A stretch of DNA of 64,000 nt, taken from Chaenocephalus aceratus. Its lineage: Eukaryota; Chordata; Actinopteri; Perciformes; Channichthyidae. The notes under the pieces are model-generated. The model did no database searches, was not told where the DNA came from, and saw only the letters and a program-made list of their open reading frames with translations. The DNA is taken from the NCBI GenBank assembly GCA_023974075.1, contig CM043800.1, forward strand, positions 41,566,685 to 41,630,684, written 5' to 3'. Of the stretch, positions 10,785 to 21,800 are shown piece by piece (position 1 is the stretch's first letter; each line of letters opens with the position of its first letter). Position numbers and translations under genes: made by a program.

Positions 10785-13700
10785 AACTGCCAGTCAGCTG
10801 TTCCTAAGGCTGACTTCACTTCTGGCTATGCTTCCCTGCAGTCTCTGGATTTCCTTGCTCTCACTGAGACGTGGATTACTCCATCCAACACATCCCCCCC
10901 AGCACCTTGCTCCACAGCATATTCCTTCTCCCATACACCCAGACTCATTGGCAGAGGACGTGGCACTGGTCTCCTGCTCTCTCCCAAATGGAGCTTTTCC
11001 CTCTTCAAGCTACCTAACTTCACTCCTTCCACCTTTGAATTCCATGCCGTCACAGTAACCCATCCTATACAATTAACCATTGTTGTTCTCTACCGTCCAC
11101 CAGGCGCCTTGGGGGACTTCTTGGAGGAATTAGATAATCTCCTCTCACACATCCCTGAAACTGGCCCTCCCGCTGTACTTCTCGGAGACTTCAACCTCCA
11201 GACAGGGAAGATAGACAAACTAACATCTCTGTTAACCGCCTTTGCTTTCTCACTGTCTCCGTCCCCACCAACTCATAAAGCTGGCAATGTCCTTGATCTC
11301 ATATTCTCAAGGAACTGCACTACTTCTAACCTCTCTGTAAACCCGCTCCACACATCCAATCACTTCTTCATTTCATTCTCTCTACCCCTTTCGAAACATA
11401 ACAAACTAATCTCTTCTCATCCTGCACCTGTCCGCCGTAACCTTCGGTCCCTCTCCCCCTCTACCTTTGCCTCATCGGTGCTCTCAGCCCTCCCTTCCTC
11501 TGACTCGTTCCAACTCCTGCCTCCAAACTCTGCCTCCAAACTCTCCTCTCTACTCTCTCATCCTCTCTGGACTCTCTCTGTCCTCTCACATCTCGGCAGG
11601 CTCGTCAGTCCCCTCCTGCTCCCTGGCTAAATGACGCACTGCGTGCTAATAGAACCGTCCTTCGGGCAGCAGAGCGGAAACGGTGGAAATCCAAACACCA
11701 TGACGACCTCCTAACCTATCAGGCTCTCCTCTCCTCTTTCTCTGCTTCGATATCTCAGGCAAAAAGCACTTTCTTTCAAGATAAGATCCAATCTTCCTTT
11801 TCCAATCCCAAAAAACGACTTCCTGGACCCCCCCAAAGCCCCTTCCCCCTCCTGCCTTCTGTCAAACGACTTTGTTAACCACTCTTCTTTTTCTGACTCA
11901 ACGCTGGGTCACCAGACCCTCCTTTCACCCACACACTAACCTCCTTTTCCCCTCTCTCTCCAAGTGAGGTTCTTACCCTCATTACCTCTGCCTGCCCTAC
12001 CACCTGTCCTCTGGACCCTATCCCTTCAAACCTCCTTCAGACTATCGTTCCTGATATTCTACTGTTTCTCACCCATTTCATCAACACTTCTCTAACTTCT
12101 GGTCACTTTCCAAACAGTCTCAAGGAGGCAAGAGTAAACCCTCTCCTAAAGAAACCCACTCTCAACCCGTCTGATGTTATAAACTACAGGCCTGTCTCTC
12201 TCCTCCCGTTCCTGTCTAAAACACTTGAACGCGCTGTAGGGGTGTAACTGTTCACAGAAGTCACGGTTCCGGGGTCACGGTTCGGTACAACAAGAAAAAG
12301 CAAAAAAAAAGTCCCAAATGCATAATTCCAGGTTTGTTGTTATTTATTTTTGAACAGTAGTGCAAGTTTCAGTTTAAAAATAAGGAACTCTGACATTTTG
12401 AATAATTAACTGTATTAAACAGTTAAAAACAAACCACAAACAGTACCACACACACACTCAGATGGCCATATAATCTATAATGGCTGATGTCAAACAAAGG
12501 TTTCATCAAGCTGTAAAACTAAAAAGAATGTCTTGAAAATATTACATCAAAAATAATAAGAAAGTGTTTCAATAGCGCAAAGTCGTTGACCGTCGTTGAA
12601 CCGGGCTCCGGTGATTGGCAAATCTGGGTGATGCCTTCTGATATGATTTAGCATGTTTGGCGTGTGTTACCATTAGCATACCGCACCGCTATCGAACAAC
12701 GCCGACACACCGTCCTCTTCCGATCCACCACTCGCACACTTCATCGTTATTGTAGTCCACAGGGAACCCGAAATGTTCCCACACAGCTGATTTAAAAGAA
12801 GCAGGTGGGTTCTAGCTCCTGTCTGTTATCTGAAATCGCCATACTAACTTTTCTTCTTCTTGTATTTAGTTCGTTTTGTTGTTGTGTTTCTTCTTGATCT
12901 TCATTTGTTGTTTAAGGGCGGCTGGCAAACATCTTTTAGGCGCAATACCGCGCCCTGGATTATAAATAGTGTAATGGATACTGCCCAGAATGACAGACTT
13001 TTTTCCCACTCGTAAAAAAAAGGCGTATTCGTCGTGTGACTGCATGTGCCGAACCGTGACGGTACGGGACGAATACGGATACCGTTACACCCCTAACGCG
13101 CTGTCTTTAAACAACTCTCCTATTATCTCCATCAGAACAACCTTCTGGATCCGCACCAGTATGGTTTCAAGGCAGGTCACTCCACAGAAACTGCCCTCCT
13201 TGCTGTCACTGAGGAACTGCATACTGCTAAAGCAGCCTCCCTCTCCTCTGTCATCATCCTTTTGGACCTGTCTGCTGCATTCGACACGGTGAATCATTAG
13301 ATTCTCCTTCGCACTCTCCAAGAACTTGGAGTTTCAGGCTCTTGCACTTTCCCTCATCACCTCATACCTCAAAGACCGCACCTACAGGGTTACTTGGAGA
13401 GGGTCGGAGTCCGACCCTTGTCAACTAACTACAGGGGTCCCTCAGGGCTCTGTTCTTGATCCCCTCCTCTTCTCCTTGTACACAAACTCACTCAGATCTG
13501 TCATTAGCCCGCATGGTTTTTCATACCACTGCTACGCTGACGACACCTAATTAATTCTATCCTTTCCCCGCTCAGAGACCCAGGTCGTTGCTCGCATCAC
13601 TGCTTGTCTAACTGACATCTCTCAGTGGATGTCTGCTCATCACCTCAAGCTCCACCTTGACAAGACTGAATTGCTTTTCCTTCCGGGAAAAGATTGTCCC

Positions 13701-14375
13701 ACTCTTGACCTAACAATCAACATCGGCACCTCTGTTGTTTCCCCGACTCAGACTGCAAGGAATCTGGGTGTGACCCTAGATAACAAACTGTCCTTCACTG
13801 CAAACATCGCTGCTACAACCCGCTGCTGCAGATACACGCTTTACAACATCAGGAGGATACGTCCCCAGCTGACCCAGAAAGCAACGCAGGTTCTGGTCCA
13901 GGCTCTCGTCATCTCACGCCTAGACTACTGCAACTCCCTCCTGGCTGGTCTACCTGCATGTGCCATCCGACCTCTGCAGCTCATCCAGAATGCAGCGGCT
14001 CGTCTGGTCTTCAACCTTCCTAAATTCTCCCACACCACGCCGCTCCTCCGCTCCCTCCACTGGCTTCCGGTAACTGCTAGTATCCACTTCAAGACAATGG
14101 TACTTGCTTACCATGCTGCGAATGGATCTGGCCCTTCCTACATCCAGGACATGGTTAAACCGTACACCCTAGCATGTGCACTCCGCTCTGCATCAACCAA
14201 ACGACTCGCTGCACCCTCACTGCGAAGGGGACCCAAGTTCCCATCAGCAAAAACACGTGGGTTTGCTATCCTGGCTCCAAAATGGTGGAATGAGCTCCCC
14301 ATTGACATCAGGACAGCAGATAGCTTACACACCTTCCGGCGCAGACTGAAAACTCATCCACTTCGAGCAATATAA
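10785..14375 (+). pseudogene. L2 ORF2: endonuclease-reverse transcriptase, broken
   Basis: The endonuclease shows LALTETWITPSN, VVLYRPPGALGDFLEELD, LLGDFNLQTG and NVLDLIFSRN in an open frame ending at 11630, where it shifts. RT blocks follow at LDPIPSNLLQ, LLKKPTLNPSD and NYRPVSLLPFLSKTLERAV, where the hAT is inserted. After it come [13 protein letters not shown] with an in-frame TAG at 13298-13300 (position usually occupied by a D or Q codon), then [14 protein letters not shown] and HCYADDT followed by TAA at 13548-13550 where Q is usual. The last 248 residues (13629-14375) are open and contain TRNLGVTLDNKLSF-like, SRLDYCNSLLAG, LHWLPV and PKWWNELP motifs. At least three disabling changes plus the insertion make it inactive. 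Confidence 0.9.
12237..13095. mobile_element. 859-bp hAT MITE with perfect 8-bp target duplication
   Basis: The ends are TAGGGGTGTAAC and GTTACACCCCTA. The flanks are ACGCGCTG (12229-12236) and ACGCGCTG (13096-13103). Subterminal CACGGTTCGGTAC and GACGGTACGGGAC words are inverted-related. There is no transposase. It interrupts L2 element 2 in the RT region. A half-length relative in opposite orientation is at 23262-23723. Confidence 0.93.
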
Positions 14376-14514
14376 CTATTAACAAAGCACTTATATACTA
14401 ATAAAGGACTGGCTTACCTAAAGACAGTTGAGTAGCACTTGAAATGGTTTTGCTCTATGAAACCTGATGTACTTATATGATTCTGTTTTCTTCAAGTTTG
14501 TATTTTGTTGGTTG

Positions 14515-14576
14515 AACGCACTTATTGTAAGTTGCTTTGGATAAAAGCGTCAGCTAAATGCAATGTAATGTAATGA
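14515..14576 (+). other. L2 3' tail stem-loop and (TGTAA)n end
   Basis: The sequence runs TTGTAAGTTGCTTTGGATAA, then AAGCGTCAGCTAAATG, then the TGTAA-type tail. In eel UnaL2 the corresponding stem-loop is recognised by the LINE RT. The same tail is seen at 60975-61030, and in SINEs at 43205-43415 and 31431-31622, which presumably use L2 machinery. Confidence 0.85.
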
Positions 14577-14814
14577 AGCCAGCTGCAATGGATCATTGAT
14601 CCACCAGGGGGTGCAGTGGGGTTCCACACTGGAGCTCATGTGAAATAAACTCTGATACAGTAGGGTAGATTTATGTCTGGTTCTACTGTATAGCGGATCT
14701 TTGTTAAGATCCATATGTCACGGATAGGATCATACTCTGTGCTAAATAAGAGACGTCTGCTCTCTGATAACACAGAGAGTTGCAAGCAGCTATTGTCTGA
14801 GATTGCATGATGTA

Positions 14815-15147
14815 GTATTCTTAGATGTGCCAAGAGCAAGGACTGTCTTAGGTAAGACAGCTTTTATGTGCGCAGCTCCACTTGCTTGGAACAATCTTCA
14901 GCAAGAATCGAAACTGAGCAATCTCATTCCTCTGCATGTTTTTTAAAGCTAGGCTAAATGAAATGCTCGATACTATGGGCACTTGTAAATGTCTATAACT
15001 ATGTAAATGCATCCTGTAAATATAATGTATGATGTCCTTTATTGTTTTATGTGGAACCTATATGCTGCAAGTCTCCCTTGATAAAGAGATCTATGATCTC
15101 AATGGGACCAATCTGGTTAAATAAAGGTTTGAAATGAAATGAAAATT
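14815..15147 (+). mobile_element. LINE 3' end fragment, family uncertain
   Basis: The plus strand retains a broken C-terminal RT-type string (GKTAFMCAAPLAWNNLQQ-like across frames). It is followed by a 3' UTR ending in GATCTCAATGGGACCAATCT, GGTTAAATAAAGG and a GAAAT-type tail. That ending is common for fish CR1/Rex-type LINEs. It is strongly 5'-truncated. Confidence 0.6.
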
Positions 15148-15149
15148 GT

Positions 15150-17302
15150 AGTCTATCCATTTTTAAGTGATGTTTTTGCTGCTGCTCCATACACTATACA
15201 ACCATAGTATATTCTGGACCTCATAATTTATCTGTAAATGTGTATTAATGCTTGTTTGTCTGCGCCCCAGTTGCATCCAGCTACAGCTCACAATACATGT
15301 AATACTTTTTAGCATTTTGTTTCCACTTGATTAATATGCATTTTCCATGTATATTTGCTATCAAACCACAGTCCTAGGTATTTGAACTCATTCACCTTTG
15401 TCATTGGACGATCATATTAGCTGTTGGCCATCAATCTTGCGTTTGTTTGTAAATACCATGTAGCATGCATGACTTGCTTTCTGGCATTTTGAATCCCCAG
15501 TTATATGACCACCTCTCCACTTTTTTAATCGCTCTAGCTATATTCTCCATTACGTATGGGTCATTTCTTCCCCTCATCCAAATATCTCCATCATCTGCGT
15601 ATAGAGCCGATTAGATGCATGTGTCTAAGCATGTAAATATCTCATTAATCATGATGTTAAATAATATTGGACTGACTGCACTCCCTTGGGAAATACCATT
15701 TTCTATTTCTAAATAATTGGAAATATCTGCTCCAACCTTTACTCTAAATGTCCTGTCAGTTAAAAACGTCCTACCCAATTGTGCATTCTCCCTCCAATAC
15801 CCATTCTACTCAATTTGATCAGTAACCCGTCCCTCCACATAGAGTCATACGCCTTTTCAATGTCCAAGTACACTATTGCCATTATCTCTTTCATTTTCAA
15901 TGTTTTTTCCCACATCGTTACTCACTCTTACTAATTCCACATCCAGAGCTGACCTATTATCCTGTCTCTTCTCCTTCACGTTTCATTCTCTGCTAGTAAC
16001 TGCTGTTTTTGCTGCCTATGAATATCACTGAGATGCTCCCCACTATGTACTGCTGCAAGTGTCCTTCCTAACATATCTGCTTTCTCTTTATCTGTCACTG
16101 CCAGCCTCTCCCCATCAACCAAAGCTGGAATTTTAATGGATTTCCTTTTCCAACTCATCCGCTTAAACATGGACCAGACATCACCTAATGTTACTCCTCT
16201 GCCAATGGTAGAACACAATTCTCTCCATGTTCTCTTTTGTGTATATTTGATTGTCCTTCGAGCAGCTGCCCTTTTCCTTTGAAACTCTATAACATTATTT
16301 TGTGTCATGTTTTTCTTTAATTCTCTAAATGCATTATTTCGCTCTTTAATAGCTCTGCTGCATTCCTCATTCCACCATGGCACCACTTTCTTCCTACCCT
16401 TGGTTGTTGTTTTGGGTATACTGTTCTCTGCTGCATTTAGTATATGTTGCGTTATTTGACTTGTAATACCTCTATGGTTCCCTCTGATGTTAGCAGGTGT
16501 ACCGACTCCTCACACCATATCCTACATTTCCCCCAATCAGCTTTAGCAAAGCACCACCTGATTATTAAACCTCCTTCCTGGATATATACACATTATCATT
16601 CATTTTAGTAAGCACTGGATAATGGTCACTTCCTACAGTGGAGTTATTCAAACAAACCATTCGCATGTATGAACCAAACAGTTTGACACTAATGTCAGAT
16701 CCAGGCATGAGACTTTCCCCCTGTGTACATCTACTCTTGTGCCATGTCCATCATTAAGGCATACTAGTGTTCTTTCCTCCAGCATTTCTTCCACTATAGT
16801 TCCGTTACTGTCTGTATGGTTGCTGCCCCATAGACTGTTGTGTGCATTGAAATCACCACACCAAACTTCCTTCCTATGTTTATTGCCTGCTATTTCTTTA
16901 AATATATCAGTGGTTAGATTTGGACATGGGTTGTATAAATTGATTATCCTAATGTTATCTTGTTTTCTAGGGTTGCATATTTCCACTATAATACAGTCTA
17001 TATCATCAGGAGATTGCACCTCCCTATATGCCACACCATCTTTGAGAAATGACTGCACAACTTCAGGTCTGCGATATGGACAGTACACCTCAAATACATC
17101 ACTACACAACCTGTAGTATTTTAAAATAAGGGAATGACATGTTTATAATATGCTGCAAAACACAACAAGTATGCAGGGTTGCAAGTCAATTTCAAAGCCA
17201 TTTTATTTTTGGTAGTCTGATCATTTCAACAAGAGAATAGAATCAAACTGAAAACATTGTAAATATGTTCTAGATTCATGAAGCAGATTAATGAACAGTG
17301 AA
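15150..17302 (-). mobile_element. I/Nimb-type LINE, longest copy (copy B)
   Basis: Read on the minus strand this runs endonuclease (to about 16648), linker (15976-16386), RT (about 15400-15960) and post-RT region (down to 15150). The post-RT region contains KVNEFKYLGLWFDSKYTWKM and DYGCIVYGAAAK-like words. Copies A (1-800), C (42541-46523, twice interrupted) and D (54300-54493) derive from the same family. No poly-A or other 3' tail is clear at 15150. Confidence 0.85.
15385..17109 (-). pseudogene. I/Nimb LINE ORF2: endonuclease-RT, several frameshifts
   Basis: The endonuclease part (153 codons, 16648-17109) includes IINLYNPCPNLT, WCGDFNAHNSLWGS and LDLTLVSN. After a stop, a 136-codon open piece (15976-16386) has VPWWNEECSRAIKERNNA, the usual linker before RT. 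The RT fingers and palm are recognisable in broken frames: reverse complement of 15830-15885 reads IVYLDIEKAYDSMWRDG (motif A). A further piece, YVMENIARAIKKWRGG, lies at about 15500-15570. The frames are broken in several places, so the copy is inactive. Confidence 0.85.
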
Positions 17303-17610
17303 ACTCGCTCACGGACTTTAAGGTGAATACTTTAAGAAAAAGTTTCCCACACTATTTGTAGGAGCCATTTTATGGGTGTTGTTGGTGTCTCAGTTTACCT
17401 TATTTATATGTATAGTGCAAGGCAAGTTTATTTATATAGCACCTTTCAGCACTAGGCAATTCAAGGTGCTTTACAAAAATGAAAGACATTCAGATAAAGA
17501 CATTTAAAAACAGTAAAAGATAATAAAAGAAACATTAAAAGAAAAACAAAAAATGAAAGACATTAAGAAAATGGCATTTAAAATCAGTCATTAAAAATAA
17601 ACATTAAAAG

Positions 17611-18086
17611 ATAAAAGTTACAGTGCAGTCTAAGATATGAATAGTTAAATTATTTCAGTTCTTGATTTTTATTTATTCACAGAACCTCCCTTTGGAAATC
17701 CGAACATTTCCGTCCCGATTGTTAATTGAGACTGATTGTTTTTCACCATTTTATGCTCGCATGACATCCACAATCGGACCGTCAGGAGGGTGTACTAGCC
17801 CCCTACTCTGCTTTGCGTTCCATAACAAAGTATTTAAGTGTTACCTGAACACCCCCGTGTTACCAAAACACTATTTTTCACCCGTCGGTGATGTGGTACT
17901 TGTTCCCAGTACAAATCACCCAAAAACTGATCCTAAACCCTGGCTACGATGGATATCCCAAATATCCTACTTTCTAGCAGTCCCTCTCATAAATGTCATG
18001 GAGAAATTAATTAAATTTAAATGTAAAACATTAAAAAAGAAAAAATACATGGATAAAAGTTACAGTGCAGTCTAAGATATGAATAG
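17611..18086 (+). repeat. 34-bp exact direct repeats around a 408-bp segment with an open frame
   Basis: The 34 bases at 17611-17644 recur exactly at 18053-18086 (both contain TTACAGTGCAGTCTAAGATA). The segment between has a 137-codon plus-strand frame (17662-18075) including FPSRLLIETDCFSPFYARM, KPWLRWISQISYF and a basic C-terminus. I do not recognise it. The segment's own A-rich end resembles L2 3' UTR, so it may be a partial tandem duplication of the UTR with inserted DNA rather than a transposition. Confidence 0.5.
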
Positions 18087-18946
18087 GCAATTAAAAAGCA
18101 GCGACAAAAGAAAAGTCTTCAGCCTGGATTTAAAAGTAGTCAGAGTTGCAGCGGAATTGCAGGTTTTCTGGGAGTTTGTTCCAGATATTTGAGCATAATA
18201 ACTGAATGCTGCTTTACCATGTTTAGTTCTGACTCTGGGGACAGAAAGCTGACCAGTCCCTGAAGACCTGAGAGATCTAGATGGTTCATAATTTAGCAGG
18301 AGGTCAGAAATGTATGTGACGACCCTTAGAATGGGTCTAAACCATTCAGTGCTTTATAAACCAGCAGCAGTATTTTTGAAATCGAGTTCTTTGACAAACA
18401 GGAAGCCAGTGTAAAGACTTCAGAACAGGAGTGATGTGATCCACTTTCTTAGTGTTATTGAGGACTCGAGCAGCGGCGTTCTGAATCAGCTGCAGCTTCC
18501 GAATAGTGAGGCCTTTAATGAGACCTGTGAAGACACCATTGCAGTAGTCGAGTCTACTGAAGATAAAGCATGGACAAGTTTTTCCAAATCCTGCTGTGAC
18601 ATTAGTCTTTTAATCCTAGATATATTCTTTAGGTGATAGTAGGCTGATTTAGTACTGTTTTAATGTGACTGTTGAAACTCAGGTCAGAGTCCATGACTAC
18701 ACCTAGATTTCTGGCTTTATCTGTTGTTTGAACATTGCAGACAGAAGCTCAGCGCTCACTTTTATACGTTCCGACTTTGCTCCAAAAACCATTACCTCAG
18801 TTTTAATCTTTGTTTAATTGGAGAAAGTACTGACACATCCAGTCATTGATTTGTTCAATGCATTTTACTCAGTGTTTGAATTGGAGCATAGTCTCCTGGT
18901 GAAATTGTTACGTAGATTTGTGTGTCATCTGCATAGCTATGGTAAC

Positions 18947-19356
18947 TTATTTTGTTGTTTTCATTATCTGAGCCAGTGGTAGCATGTAGATGTTAAAGAG
19001 AAGAGGCCCCAAGATGGAGCCTTGAGGAACCCCACATGTCATATTTGTCAACTCAGATGTGTATGTACCTATAGAAACAAAGTTGTTTCTGTCCTTTAGA
19101 TAGGATTCAAACCAATTTAGAAACGTTTTCCGAAAAGTCCCACCCATTTTTCCAGTCGGTCTAGTAATATGCTGTGGTCAACAGTGTCAAAAGCAGCACT
19201 GAGATCTAATAATACTAACACTGAAGTTCTGCCACTGTCTGTGTTTAAGTGAATGTCATTAAAGACCTTTACAAGAGCAGTCTCAGTGCTGTGGTTTGGA
19301 CGAAAGCCTGACTGGAACACATCGAAACAGTTATTTAAATGCAAGAAATTACTCAA
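18947..19356 (-). pseudogene. L2 reverse transcriptase fragment
   Basis: Two overlapping minus-strand frames read [20 protein letters not shown], then [19 protein letters not shown] (motif A aspartate), then NWFESYLKDR, MTCGVPQGSILGPLLFNIYM. The frame changes at about 19120-19145. The YADD block is not recognisable downstream. This is a relict. Confidence 0.85.
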
Positions 19357-19799
19357 CTGTTTGAAAAAACAACTTCTTCAATGATTTTATCTAGAAATGG
19401 GAGGTTTGATATGGGCCTGTAATTGTTCATTACTGAAGCATCTAGATTATTCTTTTTTAAGAGCGGTTTTAATGACTGCAGTTTTCAGGGCCTGTGGAAA
19501 ATACCTGAGTGAAGAGATTTGTTTACTATATGAAGTAGATCTGAGGCCATGCAAGACAAAACATCTTTGAAAAATCCTGTTGGAATAATATCAAGGCAGC
19601 AGGAGGAGGATTTCAGAAGTTGTATAATGTCCTCTAGGTTTTTATCATTAATCCTGATGGAATTGTGTCATGGTGCTTGAATTGTTTATTAGGTGGACAC
19701 AGAGACAACCCATTTGCTGTTCCTGATGTAGAGGCACTGACTGCTTGTCTGATTTTTCTGAATTTTGTCAGTGAAAAAGGAGGGCAAAATCAGTAGTAG

Positions 19800-20503
19800 T
19801 GCAACATTATTTTTGAACACTTGGTGGCGGGGTTTTAGCTGCAACAGGGTGTATAAAGGGGTCATAGGTGACAGGAGAGGAAGAGGACACAGGAGGAAGA
19901 GCATACCGATTCTACCAGAACGGCCAGCCCAGACAGCCCCGGCAGATGCTCATACTACAACTATTGACACAGTGTACTTTAACCTTGGTATGTAAAGCAA
20001 TAAAACATCATCCTAAAACTGCAGCAAAACATCGGAACTTCATATGTTTGTGTCTAAGTCAGGATCACTCTAAACCCTCCTGTGAAGTAATGGCAAAAAG
20101 ATATAGGACACAGGAACATTTACATTTCCATTAAATAGAATCGTACTCTATGAGTGAAACTGAACAATATAAGAAATATATCGCATTGGATTATGGATCG
20201 TTTTCACTGGACAAACAATTGGATTACTTCACAACCGACACCATCATCCCCGATCAGCTGGACAACACGCCACAATCAGCTGGTCATTGTGATTGTCACC
20301 ACCTGTGCTCATCAAGATGGCGAAAGGAGATGCCGAGAACCAAGGCTGGGAAAGCGGCCGGGTATGTGCAGCACTAAAACTGGATTGTATATTGGATACA
20401 TAAGCTGTATTGGACAATGGCTTGGATTTAATGCTGCAATAATGTCAGCTGTTTGAATCAGCGCCCTGTCAGCAGACGGACAGCCAGCAAACGAAACTTA
20501 AAG
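19800..20503. other. no gene seen
   Basis: No recognised protein motif; the short frames present look like chance. A TATAAAGG word at about 19852 is not supported as a promoter. It is part of the 3.2-kb insertion. Confidence 0.5.
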
Positions 20504-20681
20504 GAACAGTGAACATTATGCCTGTCAATTCTGATGTTACGTCAACGGATGGCGCTGTTGGGATGGGATCAGTAATGGAAAAAAGGATCACCCAATGCAT
20601 GGCCAATAAATGGGAGTTGTTTATTGTAAAATGTGAAAAAACTAAATAAGCTTAAATCAGGGCCCTACACTCTTAAAACCA

Positions 20682-21800
20682 CTATGGTTTTTCTCCTGTG
20701 TGAACATGAAGATGTGATTTCAGAGCACCTGATTGAGTGAACATTTTCCCACACTCTTCACACCAGTACGGTTTTTCTCCAGTGTGAATACGGTGATGTG
20801 ATTCTAGAGCACCTGATGTAGTGAAAGTTTTCCCACACTCTTCACAGCTGTGAGGTTTTTCTCCAGTATGAATACGGTGATGTGATTTGAGAGCACCTGA
20901 TGTAGTGAAAGTTGTCCCACACTCTTCACACCAGTACGGTTTTTCTCCAGTGTGAATACGGTGATGTGATTTGAGAGCACCCGATGTAGTGAAAGTTGTC
21001 GCACACTCTTCACAGCTGTAAGGTTTTTCTCCAGTGTGAATACGTTGATGTAATTTGAGAGCACCTGATTGAGTGAAAGTTTTCCCACACTCTTCACAGC
21101 TGTAAGGTTTTTCTCCAGTATGAATAAATCGATGTGATTTGAGATTACCTGATGTAGTGAAGGTTGTCCCACACTCTTCACACCTGTAAGGTTTTTCTCC
21201 AGTATGAATACGTTGATGTAATTTGAGAGCACCTGATTGAGTGAAAGTTATCCCACACTCTTCACAGCTGTAAGGTTTTTCTCCAGTATGAATAAATTGA
21301 TGTAATTTGAGAGCACCTGATTGAGTGAAAGTTTTCCCACACTCTTCACAGCTGTAAGGTTTTTCTCCAGTATGAATAAGTTGATGTGATTTGAGATGAC
21401 CTGATTGAGTGAAAGTTATCCCACACTCTTCACAGCTGTACGGTTTATCTCCTGTGTGAAGCCGTTGATGTGATTTGAGAGCACCTGATTGAGTGAAAGC
21501 TTTCCCACACTCTTCACAGCTGTAAGGTTTTTCTCCAGTATGAATAAATCGATGTGATTTGAGATTACCTGATGTAGTGAAAGTTGTCCCACACACTTCA
21601 CACCTGTAAGGTTTTTCTCCAGTATGAATACGTTGATGTAATTTGAGAGCACCTGATTGAGTGAAAGCTTTCCCACACTGTTCACAGCTGTACGGTTTTT
21701 CTCCTGTGTGAATACGCAGGTGGATCTTTAAATCTCCAGATGTTGAAAAAGATTTGTCACATTGCTGACAGCCGTGAAGTCTCTTTCTTCCTTTCAGTTT
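20682..21800 (-). CDS. C2H2 zinc-finger protein, 3' exon with 13 fingers
   Basis: The exon opens at a clear acceptor (tract then CTAG at 21804-21801) in frame [18 protein letters not shown] and is open to the stop after HTGEKP at 20682. It holds thirteen C2H2 fingers of 28 residues with TGEKP linkers. Zinc ligands look intact in all of them, although finger 9 reads CEECATTF instead of CEECGTTF. Helix residues fall into few classes (QSGALKL/S, TSGNLKS, TSGALKS), so the array looks recently expanded and homogenised. Such arrays bind DNA in the nucleus and, in fish as in mammals, often belong to large lineage-specific families. The upstream exons are not identified; a 22-codon candidate exon on the same strand is at 29080-29145. 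Copy A is the shorter, broken relative. Confidence 0.88.
   Translation of the reverse strand, partial: KLKGRKRLHGCQQCDKSFSTSGDLKIHLRIHTGEKPYSCEQCGKAFTQSGALKLHQRIHTGEKPYRCEVCGTTFTTSGNLKSHRFIHTGEKPYSCEECGKAFTQSGALKSHQRLHTGDKPYSCEECGITFTQSGHLKSHQLIHTGEKPYSCEECGKTFTQSGALKLHQFIHTGEKPYSCEECGITFTQSGALKLHQRIHTGEKPYRCEECGTTFTTSGNLKSHRFIHTGEKPYSCEECGKTFTQSGALKLHQRIHTGEKPYSCEECATTFTTSGALKSHHRIHTGEKPYWCEECGTTFTTSGALKSHHRIHTGEKPHSCEECGKTFTTSGALESHHRIHTGEKPYWCEECGKMFTQSGALKSHLHVHTGEKP

Larger units (their letters stand above)
10620..14576 (+). mobile_element. L2 LINE (element 2), split by an hAT MITE
   Basis: It begins directly after the ATTGATTG tail of element 1 and ends with the 3' stem-loop and GCAATGTAATGTAATG tail typical of L2/UnaL2. 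One open frame covers the endonuclease. The RT is interrupted by the 859-bp hAT at 12237-13095 and by point stops. An isolated 3' end of the same family lies at 60860-61030. The sequence is notably C-rich and T-rich compared with element 1. Confidence 0.9.
17395..19790 (-). mobile_element. L2-type LINE, 5'-truncated
   Basis: On the minus strand the element ends at its 3' side in the typical fish motif (plus strand GCAAGGCAAGTTTATTTATA at about 17418). It holds RT blocks at 18947-19356 and post-RT coding remnants at 18090-18940. The frame is broken in many places. A 408-bp foreign segment (17645-18052) interrupts its 3' UTR. Confidence 0.8.
17303..20503. mobile_element. 3.2-kb insertion bounded by 10-bp direct repeats
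   Basis: Copy A reads almost directly from the LINE flank (AATGAACAGTGA, 801) into the zinc-finger 3' flank. In copy B 3.2 kb intervene, bounded by GAACAGTGAA at 17293-17302 and 20504-20513. The insert contains an L2 copy on the minus strand and, at 19800-20503, DNA that matches nothing I recognise. It may be one long retrotransposon insertion with its own target duplication, or an L2 inside an unknown element. Confidence 0.6.

Noticed and set aside
20804..21232. Similar LHQV/ILEKN repeat frame on the minus strand
   Set aside because: Shadow frame of the intact 13-finger exon.
20682..21800. Regularly spaced 84-bp repeats as a CRISPR-like array
   Set aside because: The repeats are coding zinc fingers, with no constant-repeat/variable-spacer structure; the genome is eukaryotic.
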